64,000 nt of DNA from Candidatus Rifleibacteriota bacterium (GCA_905236675.1 CAJOND010000017.1:27874-91873); one strand, 5' to 3'. Shown: positions 8,338 to 18,149, counted from the stretch's first letter. Made by a program: numbers and translations. Notes: generated by a model not told the origin, from the letters alone.

Positions 8338-10047
8338 TCAATACTGGAAGGAACTGCCACCGATAAATTCACGAAGAATTGAAGTAGGTGGAACTTCTTC
8401 AACCATCTTTGGATCTAATGGACAGAAATAAGATAGAGTTCTTAGAATCTGACGGGCTTGACTATAGCAAGGACTATCGGGAGTAATATCCATAAATAGT
8501 TTTTCTGCTATTGGTCTTAATACTGCCCATTCATAAGGAACAGCAGAATTGAAGACTGCATCAGCACATTCCTGGTATGGGAATATGTTCTGAACTTCGC
8601 CTCTGTTTACTGAAGGCCAGCGCATAATTGTGTCTTCAGCAGAATAGCTGCGGTATTTAGCGTCTCTGACAGTTCTTCTGATTAATCTTGTGTCAGTGGT
8701 GCTGATACGGTTGTAATCATCTATAACCAAAGGAGTCAAAGCACTGATGTAAATTTTGAATTTACATTCTGGTGGAATAGATTCAGTAAGTCTTGGATTT
8801 AGACCATGTATGCCTTCAATGATAACAATCTGGTCTTCATTGATTCTCATAGGAATAGTCTTTTCTTTTCTGCTGCCGGTATGGAAGTCATATTCTGGTA
8901 TCTGAGCAGTTTTGCCTTCAAGAAGTTCAAGCATATTTTTGTTAAACAATGGAAGATCTAAAGCTTCTATTGCTTCAAAATCATATTCACCGTCTTCATC
9001 TAATGGAGTCTTATCTCTTCCAACAAAATAATTGTCTAATGAAAGAGTAATAGGTCTAAGACCATTAACTTTGAGGCTTGTGCAGAGACGTTTACTGAAA
9101 GTAGTCTTACCTGAACTTGAAGGTCCGGCTATTAATACTATTCTTACGTAATAGTGACTGCAGATCTGGTCAGCAATAACCTGAATCTTCTTCTGATGAA
9201 GAGCTTCTGAAGTTTTAATGAAGTCTGAAATGCTTCCATCTTTAATGATTTCGTTAAGTCGGCCGACATTATTTACTTCAAGAATTCTGCCCCATTCTTT
9301 ACTTTCACGGTAAGCTGCGAAAATCTTCGGCTGTCTCTTTGGCTGAGAAGGTACACTTGGATCATCAAAATCAGGGAATAAAAGAACAAAACCAGTTGAA
9401 TACTGTTTAACATCAAATACTTTTAAATAACCAGTTGATGGAACCATTGGACCCATATCAATGTCTACATACTTCCAGCATGAAACTATATCTACTCTGT
9501 CAGCGTTGATGTTTTTAAGTAATCTTGCCTTTTCAGGATACCCTTCTTTTTCAAATAAATCTTTAGCTTCACTACGAGTTAAAGTAGCTTTTTGGAAAGG
9601 TTCATCCTTTTCAACGATACTGTTCATTCTCTTTTTAATGAGTTCTAATAGTCTTTCTGAGACAGGAACATCTGTAAATAAATCGTAATAGAACCCGTTA
9701 CCGATAGCATGGTCTATAACAAGTCTTGCGTTTCGATAGAGTTCCAATATTGTTCTTGCAAGAACAAATGCCAGACTTCTTTTGTAGCAGTCTCTTCCTA
9801 TGCTTGATTTGTAAGTTAAAAATTCGATTTTACAAGCCATGGCTGGTGTAAAATCAAGCCCTAATGCTTCATTATTTACTTTTGCGCATATGTAAGGGAG
9901 TTTATCTGGACCTAGTGCTAGATTCTTAGCAATTTCAAGTATCGATTTGCCTCTTTCTATTTTATGTATAGAACCGTCGTTTGTAACTGTAATTTCAATT
10001 AAATTTGGTTCTTTGTTTTCTTTGTTAAAAAGTTTTTCTTCAGTCAT
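8338..10047 (-). CDS. TGS / threonyl-tRNA-synthetase-like domain fused to uridine kinase
   Basis: The 569-residue protein combines three parts. An N-terminal TGS-like ubiquitin fold (about residues 15-80) is followed by a tRNA-synthetase second additional domain (about 90-220, HAIGNGFYYDLF, like the editing region of ThrRS). The C-terminal half is a P-loop uridine kinase/phosphoribulokinase with Walker A GPSSSGKTTFSK near residue 307, then LDNYFVGRD, the Walker B-like VIIEGIHGL and the lid TRLIRRTVRDAKYR. This architecture is a known family annotated as nucleoside or uridine kinase. It presumably phosphorylates a nucleoside, and the role of the ThrRS-like half is not established. The start at 10047 follows a GAAGG ribosome site. 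It is divergent from the MoxR operon. Confidence 0.88.
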   Translation of the reverse strand: MTEEKLFNKENKEPNLIEITVTNDGSIHKIERGKSILEIAKNLALGPDKLPYICAKVNNEALGLDFTPAMACKIEFLTYKSSIGRDCYKRSLAFVLARTILELYRNARLVIDHAIGNGFYYDLFTDVPVSERLLELIKKRMNSIVEKDEPFQKATLTRSEAKDLFEKEGYPEKARLLKNINADRVDIVSCWKYVDIDMGPMVPSTGYLKVFDVKQYSTGFVLLFPDFDDPSVPSQPKRQPKIFAAYRESKEWGRILEVNNVGRLNEIIKDGSISDFIKTSEALHQKKIQVIADQICSHYYVRIVLIAGPSSSGKTTFSKRLCTSLKVNGLRPITLSLDNYFVGRDKTPLDEDGEYDFEAIEALDLPLFNKNMLELLEGKTAQIPEYDFHTGSRKEKTIPMRINEDQIVIIEGIHGLNPRLTESIPPECKFKIYISALTPLVIDDYNRISTTDTRLIRRTVRDAKYRSYSAEDTIMRWPSVNRGEVQNIFPYQECADAVFNSAVPYEWAVLRPIAEKLFMDITPDSPCYSQARQILRTLSYFCPLDPKMVEEVPPTSILREFIGGSSFQY

Positions 10048-10167
10048 TCTGTACCTTCTTTAATGTTCTAAAATAGGGATAAAATCCCATCCTATCTCAC
10101 TAATACCACTCTTTAAACTTTAATGTCAATATTATTTATGTTTTTCTTAAATGTTATAAATAAACTG

Positions 10168-10197
10168 TTGCTAAAACATTTCCATAAAAGATATAAT
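10168..10197 (+). promoter_or_regulatory. Promoter of the TerB/MoxR operon
   Basis: TTGCTA (10168-10173), an 18-base spacer and TATAAT (10192-10197) give a sigma-70-like promoter about 50 bases upstream of the ATG at 10249. An AAGGCGG ribosome site precedes the start, at somewhat long spacing. Confidence 0.5.
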
Positions 10198-10248
10198 AAA
10201 AAATGATAGTATGAATCTGTACATAATTTTAAGGCGGTCTATATAATA

Positions 10249-11613
10249 ATGAATGGTATTGAACTTAATTCTTTAACAACTATGAAGTTACTTCTTCGTG
10301 AAACTTTATTAGATAAAAAATTAGATGAACACGAAAAGAATAAAATCAAAGCATTGGCGGTCAGATTAGGAATAGATAATCAAGAATTACAAAATCTATT
10401 AAATGAAGCTGCAAGTGAAGCAGCAAAAAGTGATGGTGTAAATCGTGAATTAGATCCTAAGGCTCTTTTTTCCAGTGCTTGTGAAGTTGCTATGGCTGAT
10501 GGTGTTTTATCAGACGATGAAAAGCAAAATCTTTATTCTCTTAAAGAAATTCTTCATATAGATGATGACTGGTATGCTTCTAAAATGCAAGAAGTTCTCA
10601 GAATGTGTACAGACCCAGCTGATGAACTAGATGATGATGAAGTTTCAGATGAAGAACTAGAAGGATTTGATCCAAAACCTTTAATTAAAGATGTTCTAAA
10701 AAATATAGAAACTATAATTGTCGGAAAAACAGAAGTTATAAAGCATGTTTTAGCTGCTGCTTTAGCTAACTCTCATGTTCTTCTAGAAGATGTTCCAGGA
10801 ACAGGTAAAACAATGCTTTCAAGAGCAATTGCTTCTTCTATTGATTGTACTTATAAAAGAGTTCAGTTCACACCAGACTTGCTTCCAATGGATGTATCAG
10901 GTTCAATGATTTATAACCCTAAAGAAGCATCTTTTTCTTTTAAAAGAGGACCTGTTTTCACAAATATCTTTTTGGCTGATGAAATCAACCGTGCTACTCC
11001 TAGAACTCAATCAAGTCTTCTTGAAGTTATGGAAGAACGTCAAGTTTCTGTTGATGGTGCAACTTTTAAAATACCAAAGGTTTTCTTTGTCATTGCAACA
11101 CAAAACCCAGTTGATCAACAAGGAACATATCCTTTACCTGAAGCGCAGTTGGACCGTTTCCTTATGAAATTGAGCATGGGTTATCCTGATCATGTTTTTG
11201 AAAGACAAATGCTTGCTAATCATTTGGCAGGGAACCCAATAGCCAGGATTAAGTCGGTAATTTCAAGAAAAGATTTTAGGAAGATTCAACGTTATATTGT
11301 TACTAAAGTTGCTGTAGCTCAAGAAGTTCAAGAATATATTCTGAATATAGCAGAAACTTTGCGTAATCATTCCGAATTAACTTTAGGACCTAGCCCTAGA
11401 GCGACTATTGCAATGATGAATGCTGCCAGATCTTGGGCGTGCGTTGAAGGAAGAAATTTTGTTACACCAGACGATATTAAGAAATTAGTCAAACCTGTAT
11501 TTGCTCATAGATTAATATTAGGATCTGCCGCTCTAGTTAGACATGTCAACCCTGAAGACATAATAGCAGAAACTATCTCTAAAGTTCCTGCTCCAGTAAC
11601 AAGAAATAAATAA
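10249..11613 (+). CDS. MoxR-family AAA+ ATPase with N-terminal TerB-like domain
   Basis: The 454-residue protein is longer than ordinary MoxR proteins (about 320-340) because it carries an extra N-terminal region of about 130 residues. That region looks like one or two TerB-type helical units: 'LLDKKLDEHEKNKIKALAVRLGI' and 'CEVAMADGVLSDDEKQNLYSL'. The second has the 'aDGvlsddE' signature. The rest is MoxR, with Walker A EDVPGTGKTML (near 182), Walker B FLADEINRATPRTQSSLLEVMEE-type segment (near 242) and sensor FFVIATQNPVDQQGTYPLPEAQLDRF. MoxR ATPases act as chaperones that remodel or insert cofactors into partners, usually encoded with DUF58 and von Willebrand proteins. Here the DUF58 gene follows after two bases, so they form one operon. 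Confidence 0.9.
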   Translation: MNGIELNSLTTMKLLLRETLLDKKLDEHEKNKIKALAVRLGIDNQELQNLLNEAASEAAKSDGVNRELDPKALFSSACEVAMADGVLSDDEKQNLYSLKEILHIDDDWYASKMQEVLRMCTDPADELDDDEVSDEELEGFDPKPLIKDVLKNIETIIVGKTEVIKHVLAAALANSHVLLEDVPGTGKTMLSRAIASSIDCTYKRVQFTPDLLPMDVSGSMIYNPKEASFSFKRGPVFTNIFLADEINRATPRTQSSLLEVMEERQVSVDGATFKIPKVFFVIATQNPVDQQGTYPLPEAQLDRFLMKLSMGYPDHVFERQMLANHLAGNPIARIKSVISRKDFRKIQRYIVTKVAVAQEVQEYILNIAETLRNHSELTLGPSPRATIAMMNAARSWACVEGRNFVTPDDIKKLVKPVFAHRLILGSAALVRHVNPEDIIAETISKVPAPVTRNK

Positions 11614-11615
11614 TT

Positions 11616-13037
11616 ATGCGTAATACATTTCTACAAAATAATTATCAAAGTCCTCCTAAAATTGTTATTTCAGATATTGAAGATGAATATCGTGAAGATG
11701 AGGAAGCGTATAATCGTACTATAAATACTTCCAACAGATTTAGATTTTTTCTTTACGCTATGTTTGCTTTCGGTATCTTCTTTACTGTTCCATGGCCAGG
11801 TTTTAAGAATTTTTTCTGCCCTGAGTTTTCAATATTTATATATATTCCTTTGTCTGTATATGTTGTTTCCAGACTTTATTTAAATAAAGTTAAAAACTCT
11901 TTTACTTTGGTTCAACGACTTCATGAAGAAAAAGCAGTAGAAGAAGATATGTTTACTGTATATCTTCAAATTAAGTACAAGAGTATGTTCCCATTTTCAG
12001 TAGCTTATGTAAGTGATGAATTTAAAGGATGTAAAAACCTTGGCTCTCCAATTAAAATCCTTAATAACTCTGATTTTTCAAATGAAGGAACCCTGAATGT
12101 TAAGTATACTGTTCCTTTAAATCGTGGTTATGGAAAATTTGCAGTTGGTCCTTTGACTTTAAATGTAAGAGACCCATTTTGTTTTTTTGATGAAAAGTTA
12201 ATTCTCAAAACTAAGGAATCCTTTGTTAATGTATGGCTTAATCCTCCGCCAGAAGAAGATATGGAGTTGATAAACAGTACCGTTTTAGAACCTATGGGCA
12301 GTACTAAATCTACCAAAAGTGGAAATGGTATGGATTTTTATGGGATTAAAGAATATGCTCAGGGAGATGACGTAAGAGCTATTTGTTGGTTAAAGTCTGC
12401 TTCAATAGGTAAAACCGTAATTAAACAGTTTGAACGTGATTGTTTGTCAACAGTGTTTTTAGCTGTTCATACAGATAGAACTCAGCTTAGAGGCATTGGG
12501 TTTGGTAACGGTATGAATAGAATTTTCAGAATCTGTGCTGCAGTTATTCAAGAAACAAGGAATCGTGGTATCCCCGTAAAGCTTGCAATGACCCAGGATA
12601 AAACTACTAATATTTTCAGTGTTAGCACGAATTTGCCTGCTTATGGTTTTATGACTGATATTTTAAATTCCTTTGACAAAGGGAAATTACAAGCAGCTGA
12701 ACCTGAAGCAGCTTCAACACTTATTGATACAATCTGTGCAGAAGCTGGACCTGGATCTATAGTTTTATTTTTAAGTCATACACTGAGACTTGATTATGAT
12801 AATATTTTTGACGGCATTACTGCTCTTCAAGCAAGAGGTGTTAAAATTATTCTTTGGGTTATAGATGACTCAAAACTTCTAAACTTTACTGGTGCACAGC
12901 AAAAGAATAAGATTACTCCTCAAGAATTTGCGGATAAAGTCGAAGAAATGGGAATTGATTTTAGGATAATAGATCCTAAGGAACAATATGCTAAGGAAGA
13001 AGCTTATAAAGAAGCTAGCAGGTTAATGAAAGAATGA
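11616..13037 (+). CDS. DUF58 domain membrane protein
   Basis: The 473-residue protein starts with an acidic cytoplasmic stretch. Two membrane helices follow (about 44-60 and 73-88), then a beta-rich region and the DUF58 hallmark near residue 245: YGIKEYAQGDDVRAICWLKSA, followed by GKTVIKQFERD. The hallmark matches the family's 'R.Y..GD..R.I.W...A....l.v..f'. The C-terminal part (about 290-440) looks von Willebrand A-like, with VFLAVHTDRTQ in place of a full MIDAS motif and 'SIVLFLSHTLRLDYDNIFDGITALQ'. DUF58 proteins are regular partners of MoxR ATPases, probably as membrane-bound substrates. The stop overlaps the next gene's start by four bases (ATGA). Confidence 0.88.
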   Translation: MRNTFLQNNYQSPPKIVISDIEDEYREDEEAYNRTINTSNRFRFFLYAMFAFGIFFTVPWPGFKNFFCPEFSIFIYIPLSVYVVSRLYLNKVKNSFTLVQRLHEEKAVEEDMFTVYLQIKYKSMFPFSVAYVSDEFKGCKNLGSPIKILNNSDFSNEGTLNVKYTVPLNRGYGKFAVGPLTLNVRDPFCFFDEKLILKTKESFVNVWLNPPPEEDMELINSTVLEPMGSTKSTKSGNGMDFYGIKEYAQGDDVRAICWLKSASIGKTVIKQFERDCLSTVFLAVHTDRTQLRGIGFGNGMNRIFRICAAVIQETRNRGIPVKLAMTQDKTTNIFSVSTNLPAYGFMTDILNSFDKGKLQAAEPEAASTLIDTICAEAGPGSIVLFLSHTLRLDYDNIFDGITALQARGVKIILWVIDDSKLLNFTGAQQKNKITPQEFADKVEEMGIDFRIIDPKEQYAKEEAYKEASRLMKE

Positions 13038-13825
13038 GCTTAACAAAAATTGCAGCAAATGTTTCTGGTATTCAAACCGACCCTATGGCTGGTTTGAATC
13101 ACTTAAAAGAATTATCAAAACAGAAGAATGCAGAAGATAAAGAAGGTACTTTTACCGCTATAGTAGAAATACTTATTTTGTCTTTTTGTATTTCTATGGG
13201 GTTGTATTCTATAACTTTAACAATATTTCCTAGTAAATTTCAGCAATGGTATAGAGAAAAAAGGCATGAAATGAGTCTGAAAATCACAGGAGCAACTAAA
13301 GAAGATCAAAAAGCTTCTAGAGATTTGTTTGATATATTAATAGATTTAATTAAGTATGCTTTCGGCGGTGTTGGATTAGGTGGAGCTAGCTATCTTTATA
13401 TTAAGAGGAAGAATAAAGCCGGTAAACAGCGCCAAATGGAACTTGCTATGGAAGAAGAAATGAATCGTTTAAAGAAAGCCTTAGAAGAAGAATCAAAAGA
13501 TTCTGCAGCAGGAGTAAAAGATAATAAGTCATCAATACTAAACGGTATAAATATAGTAGAACTCTTTAATTGTTTTGCTGATATTATGGCAATTCAAAGA
13601 AATCTTCCAAGAGAAAAAGATGAAACTGCATTAGAATATTTTATGAAAATATCTAAATCTGTTAATTTCCCTGATACAGAAAGTTTAAAAGCTGCTAAGT
13701 ATTTTGATGACGAATTATATGGCAAGAAACAATCTACTAAAGATGACCGTGCTTCATTTATGCAGCTTTTATTAAAAATGATGAATACAATAAATACAAA
13801 ATCATCAGCTAGAATTGCCGCATAA
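13034..13825 (+). CDS. Membrane protein with DUF4129-like C-terminus, third gene of the MoxR operon
   Basis: The 263-residue protein has two hydrophobic segments (about 42-65 and 108-126). A charged, coiled-coil-prone stretch follows (about 135-170, RQMELAMEEEMNRLKKALEE). The C-terminal domain has 'IMAIQRNLPREKDETALEYFMKI...DTESLKAAKYFDDELYG'. That last part resembles the DUF4129 domain found beside MoxR and DUF58 genes, where 'R.....TP.Ey...l.......l..lt..y....Y' is typical. The assignment to DUF4129 is by pattern only. Position and ATGA coupling to the DUF58 gene make it part of the same membrane complex. It may transmit MoxR action across the membrane, but that is inference. Confidence 0.65.
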   Translation: MSLTKIAANVSGIQTDPMAGLNHLKELSKQKNAEDKEGTFTAIVEILILSFCISMGLYSITLTIFPSKFQQWYREKRHEMSLKITGATKEDQKASRDLFDILIDLIKYAFGGVGLGGASYLYIKRKNKAGKQRQMELAMEEEMNRLKKALEEESKDSAAGVKDNKSSILNGINIVELFNCFADIMAIQRNLPREKDETALEYFMKISKSVNFPDTESLKAAKYFDDELYGKKQSTKDDRASFMQLLLKMMNTINTKSSARIAA

Positions 13826-13856
13826 TTCACTGAATATATTATAGGAATAATTATAA

Positions 13857-15182
13857 ATGAATCGTATGACTAAAAAAATAGATTTAACCATAGAAGGTCT
13901 AACTTCTGAGGGAGAATCTTTTGTTACAATTAATAAAAAGCTTTATGTCGTAGCTGGTTTTTTACCTGGTGATAAAATAAAAGTTGAAATTGATGAAGAT
14001 AAAAAACTTATTGTTGATGCAGAATTAATAGAACCTTCGCTAAATAGAATTAAATCAGACTGTCATTATCATGGCGCCTGTGGAGGTTGTGATTTACTGG
14101 AACTTTCAGAAAAAGTACGAAAAAAAGAAAAACAAGCTATGATTAAAAGAGCATTAGCACGAATTCCAAATTGCGAAAATGTTGATTTGGAATCTTTTAA
14201 TGCATCTAAAGAGATAATCAGATATATGCCAAGAGTAAGACTTCATCAAAGTCAAAACTATGATGAAAGAAAGTCTGGTTTTTTAGCTGCGGGTGAATCT
14301 GATGAAAAGTTTTCCGGTAATATTGTTCCTGTTAGTTCTTGTCCATTACTAATGCAATCTCTTAATAAAAGACTTAATGCAACCAGAAAGATTCTAGATA
14401 CTATCCCTATTATCTTAGAAAGCCTGACATTGATGTCTTCTTCCTCTACCAAATCAGACAGAGTTGTTGGACACGCTGTATTGCAAAAAGGCAAAACTGC
14501 TCATTTCTGTATTAAAGATTTGAATAAAATTGTTAGAGCAGCTGATTTAAAAGGCTTAACAATTGCTGACCATACCAATAAAATAAAAGAAACAATTGGG
14601 GAAACAACAGTAACTGGTTTGATAGCCACTAATGTTGAAGGTGGAGCATATGAATCCGAAGCTTCATTTTTTGTTCAAGGTAATATTTATCAAAATGCAA
14701 ACCTTATAAATAAAGTTGTTGAATATGCTGAACCTTCAGAAAAAAAATATATAGTTGAAGGTTTTGCTGGGGCTGGTAATTTTACTTTGGCTTTAGCTGC
14801 AAAGGGTGCAAAAGTCGATGCTGTTGAATCTAACCCAAGTGCTGTTAGAAGTGGAATCAAAAATATTGTTAAATCAGGTTTCAAGAATGTAAAACTTCAT
14901 GAAGGCAATGCTTTAAAGGATTTAACCAAATTCAATAATCCAGATGTTTTGGTTCTCGACCCGCCTAGAACTGGCACTCCAGGCATTGGTGCAATAGTAG
15001 AAAAATTGGGTTTCCCAAAACGTATTGTTTTAGTTTTCTGCGATTTAGAAGCTATGGTAAAAGACTGCAAAGCTATACTTAAATCTGGCCAATATAAACT
15101 GGAAAAAGTTGCAGGATTTGACCTCTACCCACGCACTCACCACGTTGAGACGGTAGTATTGATTTCAAGTGAAAACAAATAA
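13857..15182 (+). CDS. rlmD: 23S rRNA (uracil-5-)-methyltransferase, RlmD/RumA type
   Basis: The 441-residue protein has an N-terminal TRAM domain (residues about 5-60). A [4Fe-4S] site follows, C-x5-C-x2-C in CHYHGACGGC near residue 64, with the fourth cysteine probably in VPVSSCPLL near 163. The SAM-binding Rossmann fold has VEGFAGAGNFTLALA and VDAVESNPSAV, then LVLDPPRTGTPG. The methyl-accepting cysteine is in VLVFCDLEAMVKDC; the family usually has 'vSCdp.tlarD', so this motif is somewhat divergent. The enzyme would convert a uridine in 23S rRNA to 5-methyluridine. Exact position specificity within the RumA/RlmC/TrmA group cannot be read from the sequence. It may be transcribed with the MoxR operon (31-base gap). 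A terminator follows. Confidence 0.88.
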   Translation: MNRMTKKIDLTIEGLTSEGESFVTINKKLYVVAGFLPGDKIKVEIDEDKKLIVDAELIEPSLNRIKSDCHYHGACGGCDLLELSEKVRKKEKQAMIKRALARIPNCENVDLESFNASKEIIRYMPRVRLHQSQNYDERKSGFLAAGESDEKFSGNIVPVSSCPLLMQSLNKRLNATRKILDTIPIILESLTLMSSSSTKSDRVVGHAVLQKGKTAHFCIKDLNKIVRAADLKGLTIADHTNKIKETIGETTVTGLIATNVEGGAYESEASFFVQGNIYQNANLINKVVEYAEPSEKKYIVEGFAGAGNFTLALAAKGAKVDAVESNPSAVRSGIKNIVKSGFKNVKLHEGNALKDLTKFNNPDVLVLDPPRTGTPGIGAIVEKLGFPKRIVLVFCDLEAMVKDCKAILKSGQYKLEKVAGFDLYPRTHHVETVVLISSENK

Positions 15183-15206
15183 GAAAGACTTAATGCACGT
15201 CTTTCT
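15182..15206 (+). terminator. Terminator after the rRNA methyltransferase
   Basis: An 8-bp stem, AGAAAGAC/GTCTTTCT, with a 9-base loop begins at the stop codon. It is followed by a second GC-rich palindrome, CCGGCTAGCCGG (15210-15221), that is unlike the AT-rich surroundings and may mark the left edge of the foreign block. The T-run is weak. Confidence 0.5.
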
Positions 15207-15280
15207 AAGCCGGCTAGCCGGAGAAATAATACGAAACGCCTTTTACGTAATTAGATAACACTTTTTAAGTGGAGGTTATC

Positions 15281-17756
15281 ATGGCTGCGAAAAAGCTTGA
15301 ATTGACAGAAGACACGCTGTCCATCATTGAAGAAATAGGCGGACATATGCCAGGTGGCTTCTTTATGTATAAGGCAGCAGAACCCGAAGAATTGATTTAT
15401 GCCAATAAGCCTGTATTGGAAATCTACGGCTGTGCGAATCTTGATGAGTTCAGGACTCTTACTAGCTTCACTTTCAAAGGTATGGTTCATCCTGATGATT
15501 ATGAACGTATTTCTTTATCCATCGTTCAACAGATTAATTCCAGTGATGATCACATGGACTACGCAGAATATCGTATTATTCGCAAGGATGGCAAAGTCCG
15601 CTGAGTTGACGATTATGGGCATTACTGTGAAACCAAAGCCTATGGTGGCATTTACGTTGTTTTTATCTCTGACATCACGGAAAAGCGTGAGCAACGGGAG
15701 ACAGACAAGGCAACCCGTGATGCAGTTATTTCCACGCTGACCAATTCCTATAACACAGTCTGGCTCATCAGCGATGTTGTGACAGAAAAAAGTGTGCTGT
15801 ATCATACAGGTCTGGCCCCTTCACACGCGGAAGCCATCCGAAATGCATTAAGCCATTCCAAATATACGGATACCAAGACAGAGTATGTCCTCACCATGGT
15901 CGCCAAAGATGACCAGGAACGGATGCAAGAGCAGATAGGCCTTCCATATATCCTGAAACAGTTTGAAACCAAAGATCAGTTTTCTGTCAATTTCATCAGA
16001 GAACTATAAAGCGGCCCAAGACATTACCGAATCGATTTTGGAAAGGTATTCATGCCTGGCGGGCGCATCGGTGTAACGATGGGCTTCAAGGATGTGGATG
16101 ATGAAATCCGACAGAGCCAAGCTATGCAGGAAGCGTTGGACGATGCAGGAAGGCGGAGGCGGAATACCGGCAGGCTGCAGCAGCCCGCATTACCTATGAA
16201 AAAGTGGCGCAGGCCTGGCAGGAGACTATTTCGGAATTTATATTGTTGATCCGGATACGGATAAGTTCGTGGAATACAGTACAACAAAAGAGTATGAAGA
16301 ACTTGGCGTTGAAAAGGAAGGCAATAATTTCTTCGATGTGAGCCGGAAGAACATGGAACGTCTGATCTACATTGAGGACAAGGATCGCTTTATGGGAACC
16401 TTCTACAAAGAAAAAGTCTTGGTCATACTAGAACGAGACGGCAGTTTCACCATGAAATACCGACTTATGCTAGGTGACACCCCAATCTGGGTTAGTATGA
16501 AGATAACACTTATGGAAGATAAGGACGGTCGTCATCTGATAATCGGTATAAACAACATCGATGCACAGATGAAACGAGAACTTGAGTATCAGCAACACGT
16601 GGCCGAAGCAAGAACAAAAGCACGAAATGATTTCCTCGCCAACATGTCTCATGACATCCGAACTCCTATGAATGCTATTGTTGGTTATACCAACATTGCT
16701 AAAAGCCATAGGGACGATCCTGAGGCGGTTACAAATGCGCTGGAAAAGATCGGTTCTTCCAGTCACTACCTGTTGTCACTTATTAATGATATTCTGGACA
16801 TCTCCAAGATTGAAAGCGGAAAGATGTAGGTCAACCTTGGCCCCTATGACCTGGAGAGCATATTCCACCATATTGAGGATATTACCGCGCTTCAGGCAAG
16901 GAATAAGGCTCTTATCATCACCTATCAGCACGACTCTGCCCGACACGTCAAAGTAAACGCAGACGAGCTTCGCATTGAGCAGGTGCTTGTCAACATTGTT
17001 AGCAACGCAATCAAGTATACCCCTTCAGGTAAGACAGTCGATCTGATTGCTGAAGAAGAACCCGCTGAAGGAATTAAAAATCGTTATCGTTTCATTGTTA
17101 GGGATACTGGTATTGGTATCAGCGAGGATTATCTGCCACATATTTTTGAGAGCTTTACCCGTGAGGAAAAAACGACGGTCAACCGCATACAGGGCACAGG
17201 CTTAGGACTGGCGATTACAGCGAAGGTAGTAGAACTGATGGGAGGCACGATTTCTGTAAAGAGCACATTAGGTGAAGGCTCAGAGTTTACCGTTGTGCTT
17301 GAACTAGAAGCTCTGGAAAGTGAAAAAGAGGATAATGATTCGGAAAATGATATAATCGACCTTGCTGGTTGCCGTGTTCTGCTGGTAGAGGATAACAATA
17401 TCAATGCTGAGATTGCTGCTATGATACTGTCCCAGTATAAAATCGAAGTCGATCGTGCCAGAAATGGGCAGATTGGGTTAGAACAAGTTCAGAAGAATGA
17501 AAGAGGATACTATGATGCAGTTCTGATGGATATTATGATGCCAGTTATGAATGGGTATGAAGCGACAAAGGCGATACGTGCGCTGAATGGGGATTATTAT
17601 AAGACCCTTCCTATCATCGCAATGAGCGCCAATGCTTACGACGATGATGTAAAAGCATGTCTGGCGGCGGGAATGAATGCGCATATAGCTAAACCCTACA
17701 ATCCGGACAATCTTCTGAAGTTGCTTAATGCACAAATCAGAGGGTCTGGTTCTTAA
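15281..17756 (+). pseudogene. Hybrid sensor histidine kinase (PAS-PAS-HisKA-HATPase-receiver), decayed
   Basis: GGAGG precedes the ATG at 15281, and homologous sequence runs continuously to 17756 but is broken five times. In-frame TGA at 15602-15604 falls exactly where Trp is expected (KVR-stop-VDDYGHY). There is a TAA at 16007-16009, one-base deletions near 16148 and 16216, and a TAG at 16827-16829. Ignoring these, the domains are PAS (MPGGFFMYK...VHPDDYER), a linker, a second PAS (GDYFGIYIVDPDTDKFVEYS), HisKA with the H box ANMSHDIRTPMNAIVGY, and HATPase with N box VSNAIKYTP, DTGIGIS and GTGLGLA. The last is a receiver domain with acceptor Asp in VLMDIMMPVMNG and Lys in HIAKPYNP. Base composition is clearly richer in G+C than the surroundings. 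The style resembles Clostridia (Lachnospiraceae-type) kinases, suggesting horizontal transfer followed by decay. Confidence 0.9.
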
Positions 17757-17901
17757 TTCGTCTAACAGACATCATTTTGCCACGTCAAAACAGTAGTTTT
17801 ACTTTCAAAGGTTAACACATATATAGAGTAAAAGTATTGTTTTTTTTTGCTAATTCAGATACTATCATTAAATATTGTTATGGTTTAAGTAGAGGAGTAT
17901 T

Positions 17902-18149
17902 ATGGAACCTTTAAAGAAAACAGAAATGTCAGATGAAGACTTGGAAAATGTTACTGTTGGTATAGAGGTGAAGATTTAGATCATAGTTGTAGGTATGCTC
18001 TTATTGATGACAAAAGTGGAGAATGGTATTGCATGGGCGTTACAGCTGATGCTGTTGCAGAACACTATAAAGCTCGTAAAAACAGTAGCCAGATTATTAG
18101 TCTGGATGAATACAGAGAAATATTTGGGAAGGATTTTAAATATTTATAA
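17902..18149 (+). pseudogene. Small peptide gene with bacteriocin-leader-like N-terminus, frameshifted
   Basis: GAGGAGTATT precedes an ATG at 17902 that reads MEPLKKTEMSDEDLENVTVG and then stops at 17979. From about 17964 a second frame continues, starting YRGEDLDHSCRYALIDDKSG and ending EYREIFGKDFKYL at 18149. One missing base near 17961 joins them into a protein of about 82 residues. The 'MSDEDLENVTVG' stretch resembles double-glycine leaders of bacteriocins and RiPPs ('LSdeELenVsGG'), but the second Gly-equivalent is displaced. The downstream part contains two cysteines. No processing enzyme or exporter is nearby. It may be a degraded secreted peptide, or an intact gene spoiled by a sequencing indel. 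The leader reading is an inference from a short motif. Confidence 0.5.

Noticed and set aside
15602..16829. Stop codons in the kinase region as recoding (UGA for Trp or selenocysteine)
   Set aside because: All three stop codons (TGA, TAA, TAG) occur together with two single-base deletions, and the neighbouring genes use normal stops. Decay is the simpler explanation.
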